DNA of 64,000 nt. Origin: Bombardia bombarda. Its lineage: Eukaryota > Ascomycota > Sordariomycetes > Sordariales > Lasiosphaeriaceae. The DNA lies in contig JAULSR010000006.1 of assembly GCA_030512295.1 (NCBI GenBank), forward strand, positions 806,001-870,000, given 5' to 3'. The notes beneath the pieces were generated by a model that was not told where the DNA came from, made no database searches, and saw nothing but the letters and a program-made list of their open reading frames with translations. The translations under genes and the position numbers were made by a program. Positions 1 to 10,853 of this stretch are shown piece by piece. Each line of letters begins with the position of its first letter. The stretch's first letter is position 1.

Positions 1-828
1 TGATGCTCGACAGCCCAGTCCCATTCATCTGCGGTAAGAGAGCCGGCTGTCTTCCTCTCCCAATGTGTCCGCGCAAATTTATTGCGATATTTGTCATCGT
101 GAAACAGAAAAACTGTCATTGTCGGAATCATGCCGCCCTGCATCTTGAGCGGCTTCTTCTGCTGCGTTTTCTCAAAGACGTAATTGAAGTCGTCGCGATT
201 TTCGTGCATCGCTAGGTAAGGCTCGCAGCACAGCGCTTCGAATAACGCTAAAACGGCTGTTGCGTCGAAGCTGACAAGTCTGGACGATGTCATGGGTCCA
301 TGTTGCTCCAGGATGGTCTTCGCCTTCTTCAGACCTTCGTCAATGCGCACTTTGTCGAACTGATTGAGAAGTTTTTCCATGTGATCAGATGCTTCTTTGC
401 CCAAATCACTATGACGAATTAGCGCTGCTTTTTCTAAGACATCTGAACACATACCCTTCTAAGTATCTCAGGAACTGGCCACGACCTTTATGCCACGATA
501 GGGCACAGCCGTCGCACTTCATGAGAAATTTTTCGACTGCTTCTTTCCATTCAGCCAACCATTTATTAGCATCTTCTTCGTTGATCCACATCAGCAAAGA
601 AAGAGCTACTGCGACCCCATTTCTTTTTATTCCCTCTTCAATTCTTTTCTCTTTTTCCGCGGCAGAGACGCCGCCACTCTCGTCGTCGTCGTCCACCTTG
701 GGTGCATCGTAATTGGTAATATCGGAGTCGCTGAGCTTTGGGCAGAACAGATGTATCTTGGGATCCAATGATTTCAACCCTTGGTATCGTTCTACAAGCT
801 GACGTTGGAAGCTATCCGCATTATTCAT
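1..828 (-). CDS. SEN1: SEN1-type helicase, N-terminal part (partial at the left edge)
   Basis: SEN1 is a superfamily-1 RNA/DNA helicase that ends non-coding transcription and removes R-loops in the nucleus. Only the N-terminal part is present; the helicase motor lies beyond the edge. Exon 1 (828..455) starts MNNADSFQRQL at an ATG. It carries the family's N-terminal signature: an HLFCPKL segment, then a Trp-rich stretch with CDGCALSWHKGRGQFL. A 46-nt intron (409..454, GTATGT...CATAG with a CTAAT branch) restores phase. Exon 2 (408..1) then reads DLGKEASDHMEKLL and ends near FLFHDDKYRNKFARTHWER, which is typical of the fungal SEN1_N domain. About 260 residues are visible. The family assignment comes from recalled fungal SEN1 N-termini; the missing helicase half is the main limit. 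Confidence 0.85.
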
Positions 829-2056
829 GTTGGCGGCTGTTCGGCGAGCGAGGCCAAAGACTTATGAGGTAAAGGGCAGTCGAGAGGTGAAATAGGCTGG
901 CGAATCAGCAACTATAGGCACCATCCTCTGGCACACTTTCTGCGGGCGCGATTAGGAAAAATTTCCCATAGAGGTGGAAGTTGTGTGCTGTGTCGAAGAT
1001 TGTTGATCTTCTGGAAAGCGACAAACGTCGGTCGGGGCGAAAGGCAGCGCGCAAGACAGTGCTGGTACGACGGGCTTGGCCTTGCCAAGATGTCCCCAGA
1101 TCTGAGAAGAAGATGGGGAAAATATGACGATGCAAGATTAAATGGTGCCTGCTAAAATCCGGGGAGGAAGTCCTCGAATGCAGGTAGGTGAAAGGAACTT
1201 GTTTGTGGCTAGGTTCAAAACGTAAAAAGACTGCCAAACTGCGTATGAAGTACAAATAGAACTTGTGACGGTTGAGTGTGCCGTAGTCACCTGCTGAACC
1301 GCGTCTTGAGTAGAGGGTGGGGCAAGGAGGGCGGCAGCACTAAGCTGAAAACCCCTGCTGCCGCGCATTTTACAATCCACGCCCTGAACGTTCGTTATGG
1401 TGGTACCCAGGCCCCGTTTTAGGTAAGGTCGGACACTCTTACACACAAATAACCCCTTGTTAATTAAATGTCTTCCCTGAAAATAGTGTTTTTAGATCCA
1501 AATGCCCTGTAACTTGGCTGCGCTCCCCTTGTCGAAAACAATATTTTGTATAGCAAAAACCCTTGTAAAAAGTAAGACTAAGGACTACGCTAACGAACGT
1601 TCAGGGCGTGGAGTACTGGGTCCATTACTTCCATGCCCCACTCAACCAAGCGACCTGGTCTGGGGAGCGGTGCCTGCCAGCAAAGAAAGCAAATGGCACT
1701 GGATAACACGAAATTCGTTATACCTTGAACTTCTCGACTTGTCAACATGAAGCCGTGGTTGCCCACTTCCATTCCAGGATACGAAAGATACCCCGATAAG
1801 GCCAATGAATTGCAATCTCAAGGTTTTGAAATACTTGGCATGGCACCGCTTCACGCTATCCGCACGGAGAACGATAAAATATTCGTACCTACATGTCTCT
1901 CTCTTCGATATTCATTGCTCTTAACCATGTCACTAGAATTAAATCTACAGATTTCTAAAATCCCGACCAAGAAACACGCCGCAGCAAACTGACATCACAA
2001 GAGCTACACCTCATCGCATTCTCTAAAATCCACACTCACATCGGCACCCTCGGCTC
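829..2056. other. Intergenic between SEN1 start and glycosylase end
   Basis: No credible coding region or RNA gene was seen. Several short open frames exist, but they have no recognisable domain or splice logic. The stretch holds the 22-nt perfect inverted repeat listed separately (1376..1397 and 1591..1612). Confidence 0.5.
1376..1612. repeat. 22-nt perfect inverted repeat with 193-nt spacer
   Basis: TCCACGCCCTGAACGTTCGT (first 20 nt, from 1376) recurs as its reverse complement at 1591..1612. Identity runs 22 nt and stops sharply on both sides. The arms contain the palindrome GAACGTTC. No transposase or terminal duplication was seen, so it may be a foldback relic or a paired regulatory site. 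Confidence 0.7.
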
Positions 2057-3755
2057 TTAGAGACTGATCTCTCTCTCTTGACCCTTCTCCTTTTTCTTCT
2101 CACTTACCACACTCACAACCACCTTGTCCGCACCCTTAGTCCGATCAAGCAAGTGCTCCAACGGGCGATCGGGGGCCTCATCCCAATCCATGGTTCCCGA
2201 CTTGGTGGCCTTCTGGCACTTGAAGCAGCGCTGGCCATGGCAGATGAACAGTTGGTGCAGGCCGTACTTGAGGTGATCGGGCACCTTGGCATCGCCATGC
2301 CGGAAGCAGTTGTCGGCATCCGCCTTCTCGGGGATCCACCCCAGCCAGCGGCAGAACCTGTGCACGTGCGTGTCAACGGCGAAGCAGGGGATCCGCAGGC
2401 AGAAGAGAGTCACACAGGCAGCAGTTTTGATGCCTATTCCGGGAAATCGGACAAACTTGGCCATTGCCTCGTCTTTGCTCATGCCGCGCATGTGGTCGAG
2501 GGATAAGATGTATGGCGATGATATTGATGCATTTTCGGGCATTGATGCTGTTTGGTAGCCCGACTCGGCCTCTTTCTCAGCGGAGCCTGTGGTTGCCGTG
2601 CTCTTCTCGCGGTAAAGCTCGGGACACTCCTCGTGAACGATGTCGAGAATCCTCTTGATATTCTTAGCCTTCGTCGGTCCGCAGCTGGTGATCTTGATGG
2701 CCTGCGTCAGCTCTTCGTGTGACGAAAGCCGCACCTTCTCCCAGTTGATGCTCCCCGCGCCCGTTCCATCCCGCCTGGTTCCGTAATGGCGGCCGAGGTT
2801 TTTGATGGCCACGTCCGCAAGTCCCATGAGCGTATTGCTGCTGACGAGTGTCCTAAGCAGAGCATCCAGAACACAAGGCACCTCCCCGCAGCCGGCAACT
2901 TCCAAGGACGCTGCAGGCATCTTGTCTGGCTGTTTCACATCTCCATCAATCTCTGCCAAAATCCTATAAATCTCCTCGCATGCTTCCGGGGTGGGGGCCT
3001 CTCTATAAAGGTATGGAGTATACCCGGGAGTCAGCCCGGATGGGTTGTCCTTGCCCCTTTTGATCTGCTTCCTGAAGTCTGGATCAAGAAGGCGAATCTG
3101 GCTGCTAAGCAAAGCTGTTGTTATTTTCTTGTCTATGCTCTGATGTACTTGATGAGGCATTCTCATTGCTTGCTTCTGTGCTTCTGCTAATAGCTGTTTT
3201 TAGGATGATACGTTGACGTTTGGCCGGCGGCTCGTCTTGAAGCTTCGACTTCGGGTTAATGAGTTTGTCTGTTACGGCTTCTTGTTCTATAAAAATGCCA
3301 CCTTCCGTCTTCAAAGGCTCTGTTCGAGCCTTGGTGGTTCTGAGTCGGATAATGGTCTGTCGTACGGTTGTCACATTCTTGCCGTTTGCTTGAGAAGATG
3401 TAGTGTGAAGAATGGGTGGAACAGAGGGGGTCATGATGCCTGAAGCATCTTGTGTAACTGTAGTTGTTCCGGTATTCTGAGCCGCCGATGGAACCCAGTC
3501 GGCTATTAACTTGCCCAAGTGACGAATGCCAGGAGGCAAGCCATCCCAGCCTCCCCTGAGAAGTAGTGTCTCTTTGATCCTGCTGTGGCGTTTGCGTTTT
3601 GACTCGAGCCTGGACTTGGTATCAATTATCAAGGCCTTTGCCACACTTTGCGATGCTTGTGCGTCCGAGTGGGCGGGGATGATGACATCGTCCGTTGCTT
3701 CTTCAAACAATTTGGTTGCCGAGGCAGCCTTTCTGGCTGCTGCACGAGTGTACAT
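2057..3755 (-). CDS. HhH-GPD base-excision DNA glycosylase (frame change unresolved)
   Basis: This is a nuclear base-excision repair glycosylase of the endonuclease III/HhH-GPD superfamily. The C-terminal half has the helix-hairpin-helix FPGIGIKTAACV, whose Lys matches the Nth catalytic lysine position, followed by FAVDTHVHRFCRWLGW with the catalytic Asp. A Cys cluster (CHGQRCFKC) resembles the Fe-S loop but shows only three of the four usual cysteines. The first ATG of the N-terminal frame is at 3755 (MYTRAAARKAAS); the frame is open further upstream but only from a non-ATG codon. The N-terminal frame ends at 3105 and the C-terminal frame is open from 3166 down. No convincing intron joins them: a 43- or 64-nt GT-AG removal would fit the phase, but neither has a good branch site. 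A frameshift is the alternative. The strong match of the C-terminal part makes the family call firm. Substrate is unknown. Confidence 0.8.
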
Positions 3756-6235
3756 CTCCGTTAAAAAGGTTCCAACCGCCGAGGATATGGTGTGTTGATG
3801 ATTGTGTGATGACAATCAAATTGCCAGCTATGATAGAAAAGGCTGTGAGCCAGCCTGTGACGCAGGCGTCCGAGAGAGCGTTAGGTTGCAAAGTCATGGA
3901 TAAAATCATGGGATGATGGAATACAGTCAGTGACAAGAACGCAGGAATGCAACGTAACCCAGCTTCCTTGTACAAGAAGCCCGCACCGTGCCTGCCTGCC
4001 CATAACTTAAAGTTAGTATCATGTCCATGTACATGCTTCCATTCATGCTCCAGGGTTGGACACCATCGCTTTTTATCAATGTGAAACATGGCATTTGCGT
4101 AAGATAGTGCAGTGCATGCAAATTTGGGAAAAAAGTCAAGACATATTTATAAAGTCAAATTTGAATCATATTCGCTAGGTACTAAAAGACACTACGCGAT
4201 GCAATACGTGCTAGAACCGAACAAACTGTAAGGACGGACAATGTTAGCCAGATCCCCAAGCAAAGAGTGCTTATGATAGGTTCGTATTGAATGTGCAATG
4301 ATCAGAACGTTTTTCTCCGCATTAATGAACTCAGCAGTCAAGGTTTTGTCATATAACAAGTCATCATGGAATGTAGCAACAGGACGAGGAGGCAAGCAAG
4401 TTGAGATGTGATTGCTTACCCTTGGGAACGAGATGAAGTCGAGATGCGTGAACAGATTGACAGTACGACGCAGGACAGTTCCTGCCGTCAATGTGGTTGA
4501 CGTGGCGTGTCCCGATGGAAGGCCATGGGATGATTTGGATGTTGTAGAAGTAAACAATCGAGGAAAAAACCAGAGGTGGAAAGAGCCAGAGGTGGAAAGA
4601 GCCAGAGGTGGAGAAACTTTTGGGCCATCTGAGTGGGTCGGTGCGGCCCCGAATTTGTTCCGTTTGTCAGGGCCCACTTTGGTGGGGGGTGAATTCCGTC
4701 ATCCACTTCATCGTTTATTGGCTAGCGCTGCTTGGGACATGCAGGGGGCCTGATATGCTTTATCCAGAAACATTGGACGACCTGATTAGCTCCCTCGCTC
4801 CTTCCCTGTTGTTTACTTTGAGCTCTCCCCTGCGAATACTCTCCCGAGTCCCAGAATTCTACCCAGCCAGTGACTCGCTGCCAACATTTCTGTGCAAGTT
4901 TATCTTTTAAGGTTCTCGAGGCATTGCTCAGTCTTGTGGGTTTATCGTGCAGCTGTGCCGCCCTCGTTGGAGGGGTCCCGATCCCACGATGATGCTGCTA
5001 CTGAAGACGGCCTTCCTAACTTAGTTGTTATCTTGACTGGGAGTTGGATCCCGTATTATTGTTGATCACGGGAATGATCAGTTTGAATGCCTTGCCCTGG
5101 AAATCGTTTTTTTCTCTTGCTATTTCCATGGCCAAAAAGTGCTTATCTCGATTGGGCTGGACTTCACAGCAAACAGTAACTGACGCTCGTTCATCTCGCC
5201 TTCACTTCCCGGTGACAAAACTTCCTTTTGCACCTCAAACAACTTCTGTGAAGCATCGTACTTAGGCGGTAGTATGGTTGGCCCTCCCCTTTCATGAAAG
5301 ATACCCATTGAGACCACCCACTGGCCCATTCATGTTTCCTCCAGTATAACAAGCAAGATCTGAACATCGACAACTACGTACCTACCTAGCGTAGGTATCT
5401 TTCTCTTTCCTTAGTTCAGAGGAATGGCATGAATTCTTGTTAGATTCCCAGTATCATTCATCTCAGCTAATGACTGGGGCATAGTACCAATGCCGATAGA
5501 CACCATGTTGGGGCTGGTGACATGGCATCCGAACTCATTATGAAGTCGGCGTGGTAGTCTTCTTTGCTGGGATAGGTCAGGCCACGTATAAAGAGCCACC
5601 GCTTGCGCTAAGTTGTTTGCTTTGAGAAGAGATGACTACGCCCCATAGTGCCGTGTCGTATCATGCGATCTAGGCAGATGAGGTTATTCGGTGGCACTAT
5701 CTCTCAAGCAAACACCGAACTCAGATGAGCAGGAATAAGTTGGGACGAACGAAACGGTTCCGGGCTCATTCTTTTCTCTCTGCAATTTAATGCCTGCAAA
5801 ACCGTCACTCCCTCCCCCGCCTACCAAGCCTTCTTTCCTTTTCTTCGACCTCGCACCCAGATTCTCAAGCTGTACGATCTTACATCCTCGCCTCGCCCTC
5901 CACCTTATAGCATGAGAGTCTGGGTCATAGAAATCTCCCACTGGCCGTCATTCCTGCCGATAGCTTCCTATTTCTTTGCTTTCCGATAAGCAATGAGTGT
6001 ACTGCCTATTGCTACCGTAGCCTGTTCAGTGCTTTAGCATCCTAGGGATTATCAGAACACCGCCACCAAACGATTTGTTCTTCGTTACTTTTTCCGAAAA
6101 AGATCATCCACTTCACGTAAGTCTCACACTGGCTGCGATTTGCTCGTAATACCAAGGTCTCCTGCCGCGTTAAAGGTAAGTCCACCCGTCCATTTTTGTC
6201 TGATAATGATTAACAAACCAACGCTTGGTCGCCAG
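3756..6235. other. Intergenic between divergent glycosylase and methyltransferase
   Basis: About 2.5 kb between two genes that point away from each other. It must hold both promoters and the methyltransferase 5' leader. Near 4571..4614 there is a 16-bp tandem (CCAGAGGTGGAAAGAG, about 2.7 copies). A likely 5'-leader intron occupies 6176..6235. No protein or RNA gene was recognised. Confidence 0.5.
6176..6235 (+). other. 5' leader intron of the RID-like gene
   Basis: GTAAGT at 6176 and GCCAG ending at 6235, with an internal ATTAAC branch-like site, end exactly one base before the ATG at 6236. The 60-nt length is a multiple of three, so the frame stays open upstream, but that upstream extension has no ATG (it opens with TTG). 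This decides the start codon. Confidence 0.7.
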
Positions 6236-8419
6236 ATGGCAGATATTTGGTATCCTTCTGCATCAAGAAAACGACAGTATGTTGTTATTGACGCTGATAA
6301 TTATGACGACGACGACAACGATAACGATGAAGGCTTGTCGCCACAAGAAGACGGATGTATCGACCTCACGCAGCCAGACGAGGAGGAGAGCCCACCAAAG
6401 CGAGCCCGGTCTTGGAAAGATGCAAGGCAACCATTCAACATCTCGCGCGAAGATTATGAGATACGGTTAGAGGAACAAGAAGACGAGTGCCCCCAGTTTC
6501 TCGGTCAGGTAATTGACTTGACCGGTGACGATCCTCCATTGCTCCCGCGTAATAGGCATTCTTCCAGTGGCAACTCAAGGCGTTCAACCCCGAGGTCAAT
6601 GGGAAAGACCATCAATCAATACAGAATGGACAATGGCCTACTATTAAAACCCGGGATGACAATCGAGCTGAAAGAATATCTCGGACATTTCAAGATCAAG
6701 TTCTTGAAGATACACTCAATCATCTTCCTGGAGAACGACAAAAAGCCAACTCTACGCGGATGGAGCTATGCAAGAAACCGTTCCCTGCGTTTCCTTCTCG
6801 AGCGGAAGTTAAACGAGGTTTGCATGATTGTCCGACTCGATGACTTGGATCCCAGGCCCTGGCAAGAACAGGCGCTTATGGATCTCAAGTTGAAGTGGAT
6901 ATCCGGCAAGAGGGAGCTAAGAACGACCAACGAGTCGTTTCCTCTTCACAGATATCCATTCAAAGAGTACGAGGACATGGGAGCGGACTGGGTTAAGCAG
7001 AACTCACGTCTTGTCTGCCGTTACCGGTTCGAAGAGTACTACAGCGTACATGGTCCTAGCAACAGACAGGAAGAAAAGCCCCGCGAGTGGGCTTTCGTCC
7101 GCATGGCACATCAAGATGCCGATCCAAACTTCAGACACTCCGACGAGGAGGTGCTGAGAGGCTGGCGTTGGAGCAAGACGCCTGAAGTTGCAGTCGATCT
7201 TGATGGAGATGGCCCTGGATCTGTCTTGCCAAGTACGCGCTACCGTTATTCAGCTGGCGACGTGTTCGCTGGGGCGGGAGGAGCGTCACGCGGGATCAAA
7301 TCTGCCGGATTGGACTTGGTGTTTGCCATAGACAATTGGGCTGATGCCGCCGCGACTCTAAGGCGGAATTTCCACAAGACAAAGGTCTATAAAAAGAGTG
7401 TCTCAGATGTCATTATTGACAAGGATGTCAGGCACCGGGTGGACATTCTACACCTATCGCCCCCCTGCCAGCCGTATTCTCCTGCCCATACCAGAGTGGG
7501 CAAGAACGACGACATCAACACAGCCGCGCTCTATTCCTGCACCGAGTTGGTGGACAAGTTTCGTCCACGACTTTTTACCCTGGAGCAGACATATGGAATT
7601 CTCCATGCTAAATCCGAATCCTACTTCAAATCTCTGGTCAGGGGATTTACCACTCACGGCTACTCGGTACGGTGGAAGGTTGCCCACTTGGCAAACTATG
7701 GGCTGGCTCAGCCCAGAAAAAGGCTGATCATGATAGGTGCTGGTCCAGGCGATAAACTGCCTCCCTTTCCCCCTCCAACGCACCATAAAGACGGCATAAA
7801 CGGACTGAAGCCCTGGGAAACCGTCACGAGAGCTCTGTCCCATCTTTCCGAAGCTCCCGATGGTCCTTACCATCAGCCCGCGAACTATGTATTCAACACC
7901 CCGAGAGCGCCTTGGAATCCAGACAAAATCTTGAGCCATACGATCACCTGCTGTGGAACTTTGGATTATCACTGGGACGGTGAACGGGCTTTTACACCGC
8001 TCGAGTTGGCAGCTCTGCAAGGCTTCCCTCAGAGGCACAAGTTCGTCGGAACTAACACTTCCGTCAAAAAACAAATTGGGAATGCTTTTCCATCATCGGT
8101 GGTGAAGATCTTGTATCGCCACTTGGCAGCGTGGTTGGACAAGCAGGACAGACCTGACCACCATAGCGACGATCTGACTGTGGTTGGTGCCCGGAGCGCC
8201 AGGGACATCAACGGAAATAGCGTTCTGGACAACAGTTCTCCCCTGAGACTTGGGTCAGAGGGCAACGACAGCAGCCAAGCCGATAACTCAGATGTTGAAA
8301 TCCAGTCAGACAGTAGCGTGACTGTCACGGGCAGCCCGGAGCCTTGGCCGAGAAGACCTTCATGCAGACCGACAACGGCACCACCAACGGGCTCTGAATA
8401 TGACCCCGTGGTGTTGTGA
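6236..8419 (+). CDS. rid: RID/Masc1-type cytosine-5 DNA methyltransferase
   Basis: The enzyme transfers methyl from S-adenosylmethionine to cytosine C5 and belongs to the family needed for repeat-induced point mutation (RIP) in Neurospora and methylation induced premeiotically in Ascobolus. The product is 727 residues in a single coding exon. Visible motifs: I, DVFAGAGGASRG (about 341-352); IV, SPPCQPYSPAHT with catalytic Cys about 411; VI as EQT rather than ENV (about 450), a RID/Masc1 trait; VIII, QPRKRL (about 492); X, GNAFPS. Residues about 133-230 look like a degenerate BAH domain. The acidic N-terminus has two SUMO-interaction-like motifs, CIDLT and VIDLTGDD. The C-terminal 75 residues are low complexity. 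The start is the first ATG after a leader intron. The gene points away from the glycosylase. Confidence in the family is high; RIP activity in this species is inferred. Confidence 0.92.
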   Translation: MADIWYPSASRKRQYVVIDADNYDDDDNDNDEGLSPQEDGCIDLTQPDEEESPPKRARSWKDARQPFNISREDYEIRLEEQEDECPQFLGQVIDLTGDDPPLLPRNRHSSSGNSRRSTPRSMGKTINQYRMDNGLLLKPGMTIELKEYLGHFKIKFLKIHSIIFLENDKKPTLRGWSYARNRSLRFLLERKLNEVCMIVRLDDLDPRPWQEQALMDLKLKWISGKRELRTTNESFPLHRYPFKEYEDMGADWVKQNSRLVCRYRFEEYYSVHGPSNRQEEKPREWAFVRMAHQDADPNFRHSDEEVLRGWRWSKTPEVAVDLDGDGPGSVLPSTRYRYSAGDVFAGAGGASRGIKSAGLDLVFAIDNWADAAATLRRNFHKTKVYKKSVSDVIIDKDVRHRVDILHLSPPCQPYSPAHTRVGKNDDINTAALYSCTELVDKFRPRLFTLEQTYGILHAKSESYFKSLVRGFTTHGYSVRWKVAHLANYGLAQPRKRLIMIGAGPGDKLPPFPPPTHHKDGINGLKPWETVTRALSHLSEAPDGPYHQPANYVFNTPRAPWNPDKILSHTITCCGTLDYHWDGERAFTPLELAALQGFPQRHKFVGTNTSVKKQIGNAFPSSVVKILYRHLAAWLDKQDRPDHHSDDLTVVGARSARDINGNSVLDNSSPLRLGSEGNDSSQADNSDVEIQSDSSVTVTGSPEPWPRRPSCRPTTAPPTGSEYDPVVL

Positions 8420-10046
8420 GATGTTTGCAGTAACTTGTTTTCATTTCTTTCACTGTACACCTATATCGCCATCTCCATGTCCAGATAGCATGCAGCTCGT
8501 ATTTCTCGATTTTTCAACAATCGAGCCTTTGGTATCATGACTCCCTCGACATGGGTATATTTTCAGCATAGACGGCGCAAACGGGCTCATGTTTGCATTT
8601 GCTACGATTACCATTACAGTATAGGCTATTTTTGTGTAGACTTGATTGCATCTCAATGGACTGGTATTGGCGAATTTATATGTCTTGGTGTCACTCAATA
8701 GATTTGGTTTATGATCATGCTAATGGCTGATGTGTTTGCTTCCTGGGTCTTGTGGTGGGGGATGGAAGCTTCAACTGGGCGAAACTATCTGAGCTTTCTA
8801 GAACCCACTTCACTCACTTCAATTCCACTTCCCGATTTTACCTATATGAACTCCATTAACAGCGAAGATTCAGACCACGGTCAACCGTTGTGCTGAGATG
8901 CGGTTTTGTGTCGGTAATAAATCACAGAATAGGGTCAAAAGCATGCCAACAGCCCAGCCTCTTGAATGAGTGCACAGGGGCCGCACATGCACGTCTGAGG
9001 CTTCGTCACCGCCGGCAGTGATATGCAGCAATCCTCCAATCGTCTGCTCAACGGAAAGTTCATGTAAGGAAGCTTCAAGAGCTTCATATATGTCTAAAAC
9101 TGTATTCCGTGTGAGGGGTTAAAACATGATTGGCCGACGGGGAGTTTCTGTTACCCAGGATCATGGGCCGAAAGCGTCAGATAAAACGGCCAGACTTTTA
9201 GGTGCATCGGCAGTGCAGATGGACGGCGGCAACTCTTGACTCGATACAACGAACAGATGCTACTATAGGCACCTGGTTACCCATATATGTATGCAGATAA
9301 ATACCGGAGAGTGCAACCTTGCTGCCGCTACGTATCTCAATCCATCAAGAAGATGGAAGGGATAGGACAGCCTCAAAAGATTCTTAGTGAATGCATATGA
9401 ATGCAGCAGTTGTACAGAATAAATCTTTCCGAAGTTTTCGACCAGGCAGGCATGAGTTTAACTGCGGGGGCCCCTGAAACCGCTGCTCAGATGACGAGCG
9501 GGGAACCAAGCTTTAGGGGCCCGCATTCCCTCGCAGCACTCGTCAACCCCTCTCAGGCTCTCTCCCCTCAGGCGCGATCGCTAGGTATGTGCCCAGGAAA
9601 CTTATCTGTTACTAAGGCATGTAGAGCGATTAATTTTGCCATACTCAAAATAAGGTTCACTAACAGCGGTACATCTTCTCCTTCCAGCAACCACCCTTCT
9701 TATCGATATGACGGCTAACCAACCGAATCAGCTCACGACCTACAGGATAACCTACCTAACAGGACCTAGACGCAGACGCGCGCCAGACGACTTGACGGAA
9801 ATCATACCTCATCCAGCACGGGAAACCTTGTCTAGTAAACCCCAAGCCAAGCAAGGCCCAGGCAGGCAAGCCAAGGCACCGACAGCAAGACAAGGCCGCC
9901 AACCAACCTCATACCCAACGAAACCGCTCCTCCTAGAAGCAAGCAATCGAGCGAGCGAGGGAGAGCGCACACCTAGCATCGGATTGATTGCATAGCCTAG
10001 CATCACCAGCCACGCCAGCAAAACCCGCGATTTTCTTTAGTTCGCC
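8420..10046. other. Intergenic, rid 3' side to VPS24
   Basis: Contains the rid 3' flank and VPS24 upstream sequence, ending in a run rich in AAGCAAG/CAAG-type words. Nothing coding or structured was recognised. Confidence 0.5.
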
Positions 10047-10853
10047 ATGGAGACCATCAAGAACCTCTTTGGCAAGCCGGATCCCCAAGCTCAGGTAACA
10101 AATACCCTCATCGACCATCATCGACCCAACAGCCAGCAAACCAACTGACCCACCAAACCCACCCAGTTCCGCAAATGCAACGCCATAATCCGCTCCAACA
10201 TCCGCAAACTCGACCGCGACATCGCCGCCCTCAAAGCCGTCGAGACCAAAGCCAAGAACCTGATCCTCGCCTCAGACCGCCGCGGCGCGCGCAACCCCTC
10301 GCAGCAGAAACAAGCCGCCAAGGACGTGCGCACCTACGCGCGCGAGCTGATCCGCACGCGCAAGGCCAGCGCGCGCCTCGTCACCGGCAAGGCGCAGCTC
10401 AGCAGCGTGCAGATGCAGGTCAACGAGGCGTTTGCGCTGCGCAAGATCGAGGGCAGCATCCGCGCCAGCGTCGGCATCATGAAGGACGTCAACCAGCTCG
10501 TGCACCTGCCGCAGCTGGCCGTCACCATGGAGGAGCTCAGCCGCGAGCTGATGAAGGCGGGCATCATCGAGGAGATGGTGGGCGATATGTTGCCTGAAGA
10601 TGGGGATGAGCTGATGGAAGGGGAGGACGAGGAGGCAGAGGGCGAGGTGGATAAGGTGTTGGGTGAGATTTTGAAGGATAAGATGGATAAGGCGCCGGTG
10701 TTGCCGAATGTGCCGAGTCAGGGACAAAAGGTGCCGGTGCAGCAGCAGGGGCAGCAGCAGAGGGTTGAGGCCGAGGAGGAGGAGGAGGATGAGGAGGATA
10801 CGGAGGCCATGATGGATCAGATGCGGAATAGGCTAGAGGCGCTGAGGAGTTGA
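10047..10853 (+). CDS. VPS24: ESCRT-III subunit Vps24/CHMP3
   Basis: Vps24 is a Snf7-family subunit of ESCRT-III that co-assembles with Vps2 and Snf7 on endosomes to bud and cut intralumenal vesicles. Exon 1 (10047..10094) encodes METIKNLFGKPDPQAQ. A 72-nt intron (10095..10166) ends CCCAG, and exon 2 (10167..10853) begins FRKCNAIIRSNIRKLDRDI. The product is 244 residues, normal for the family. The basic N-terminal helices, the conserved ELSRELMKAGIIEEMVGDML segment, an acidic C-terminal half and the terminal MRNRLEALRS (a MIT-interacting motif for Vps4) are all present. Assignment to Vps24 rather than Vps2 rests on the short LFG start and the MKAGIIEEM core. Confidence 0.93.

Noticed and set aside
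4192..4677. 161-codon minus-strand frame
   Set aside because: No domain, no supporting splice sites, and it overlaps a short tandem repeat.
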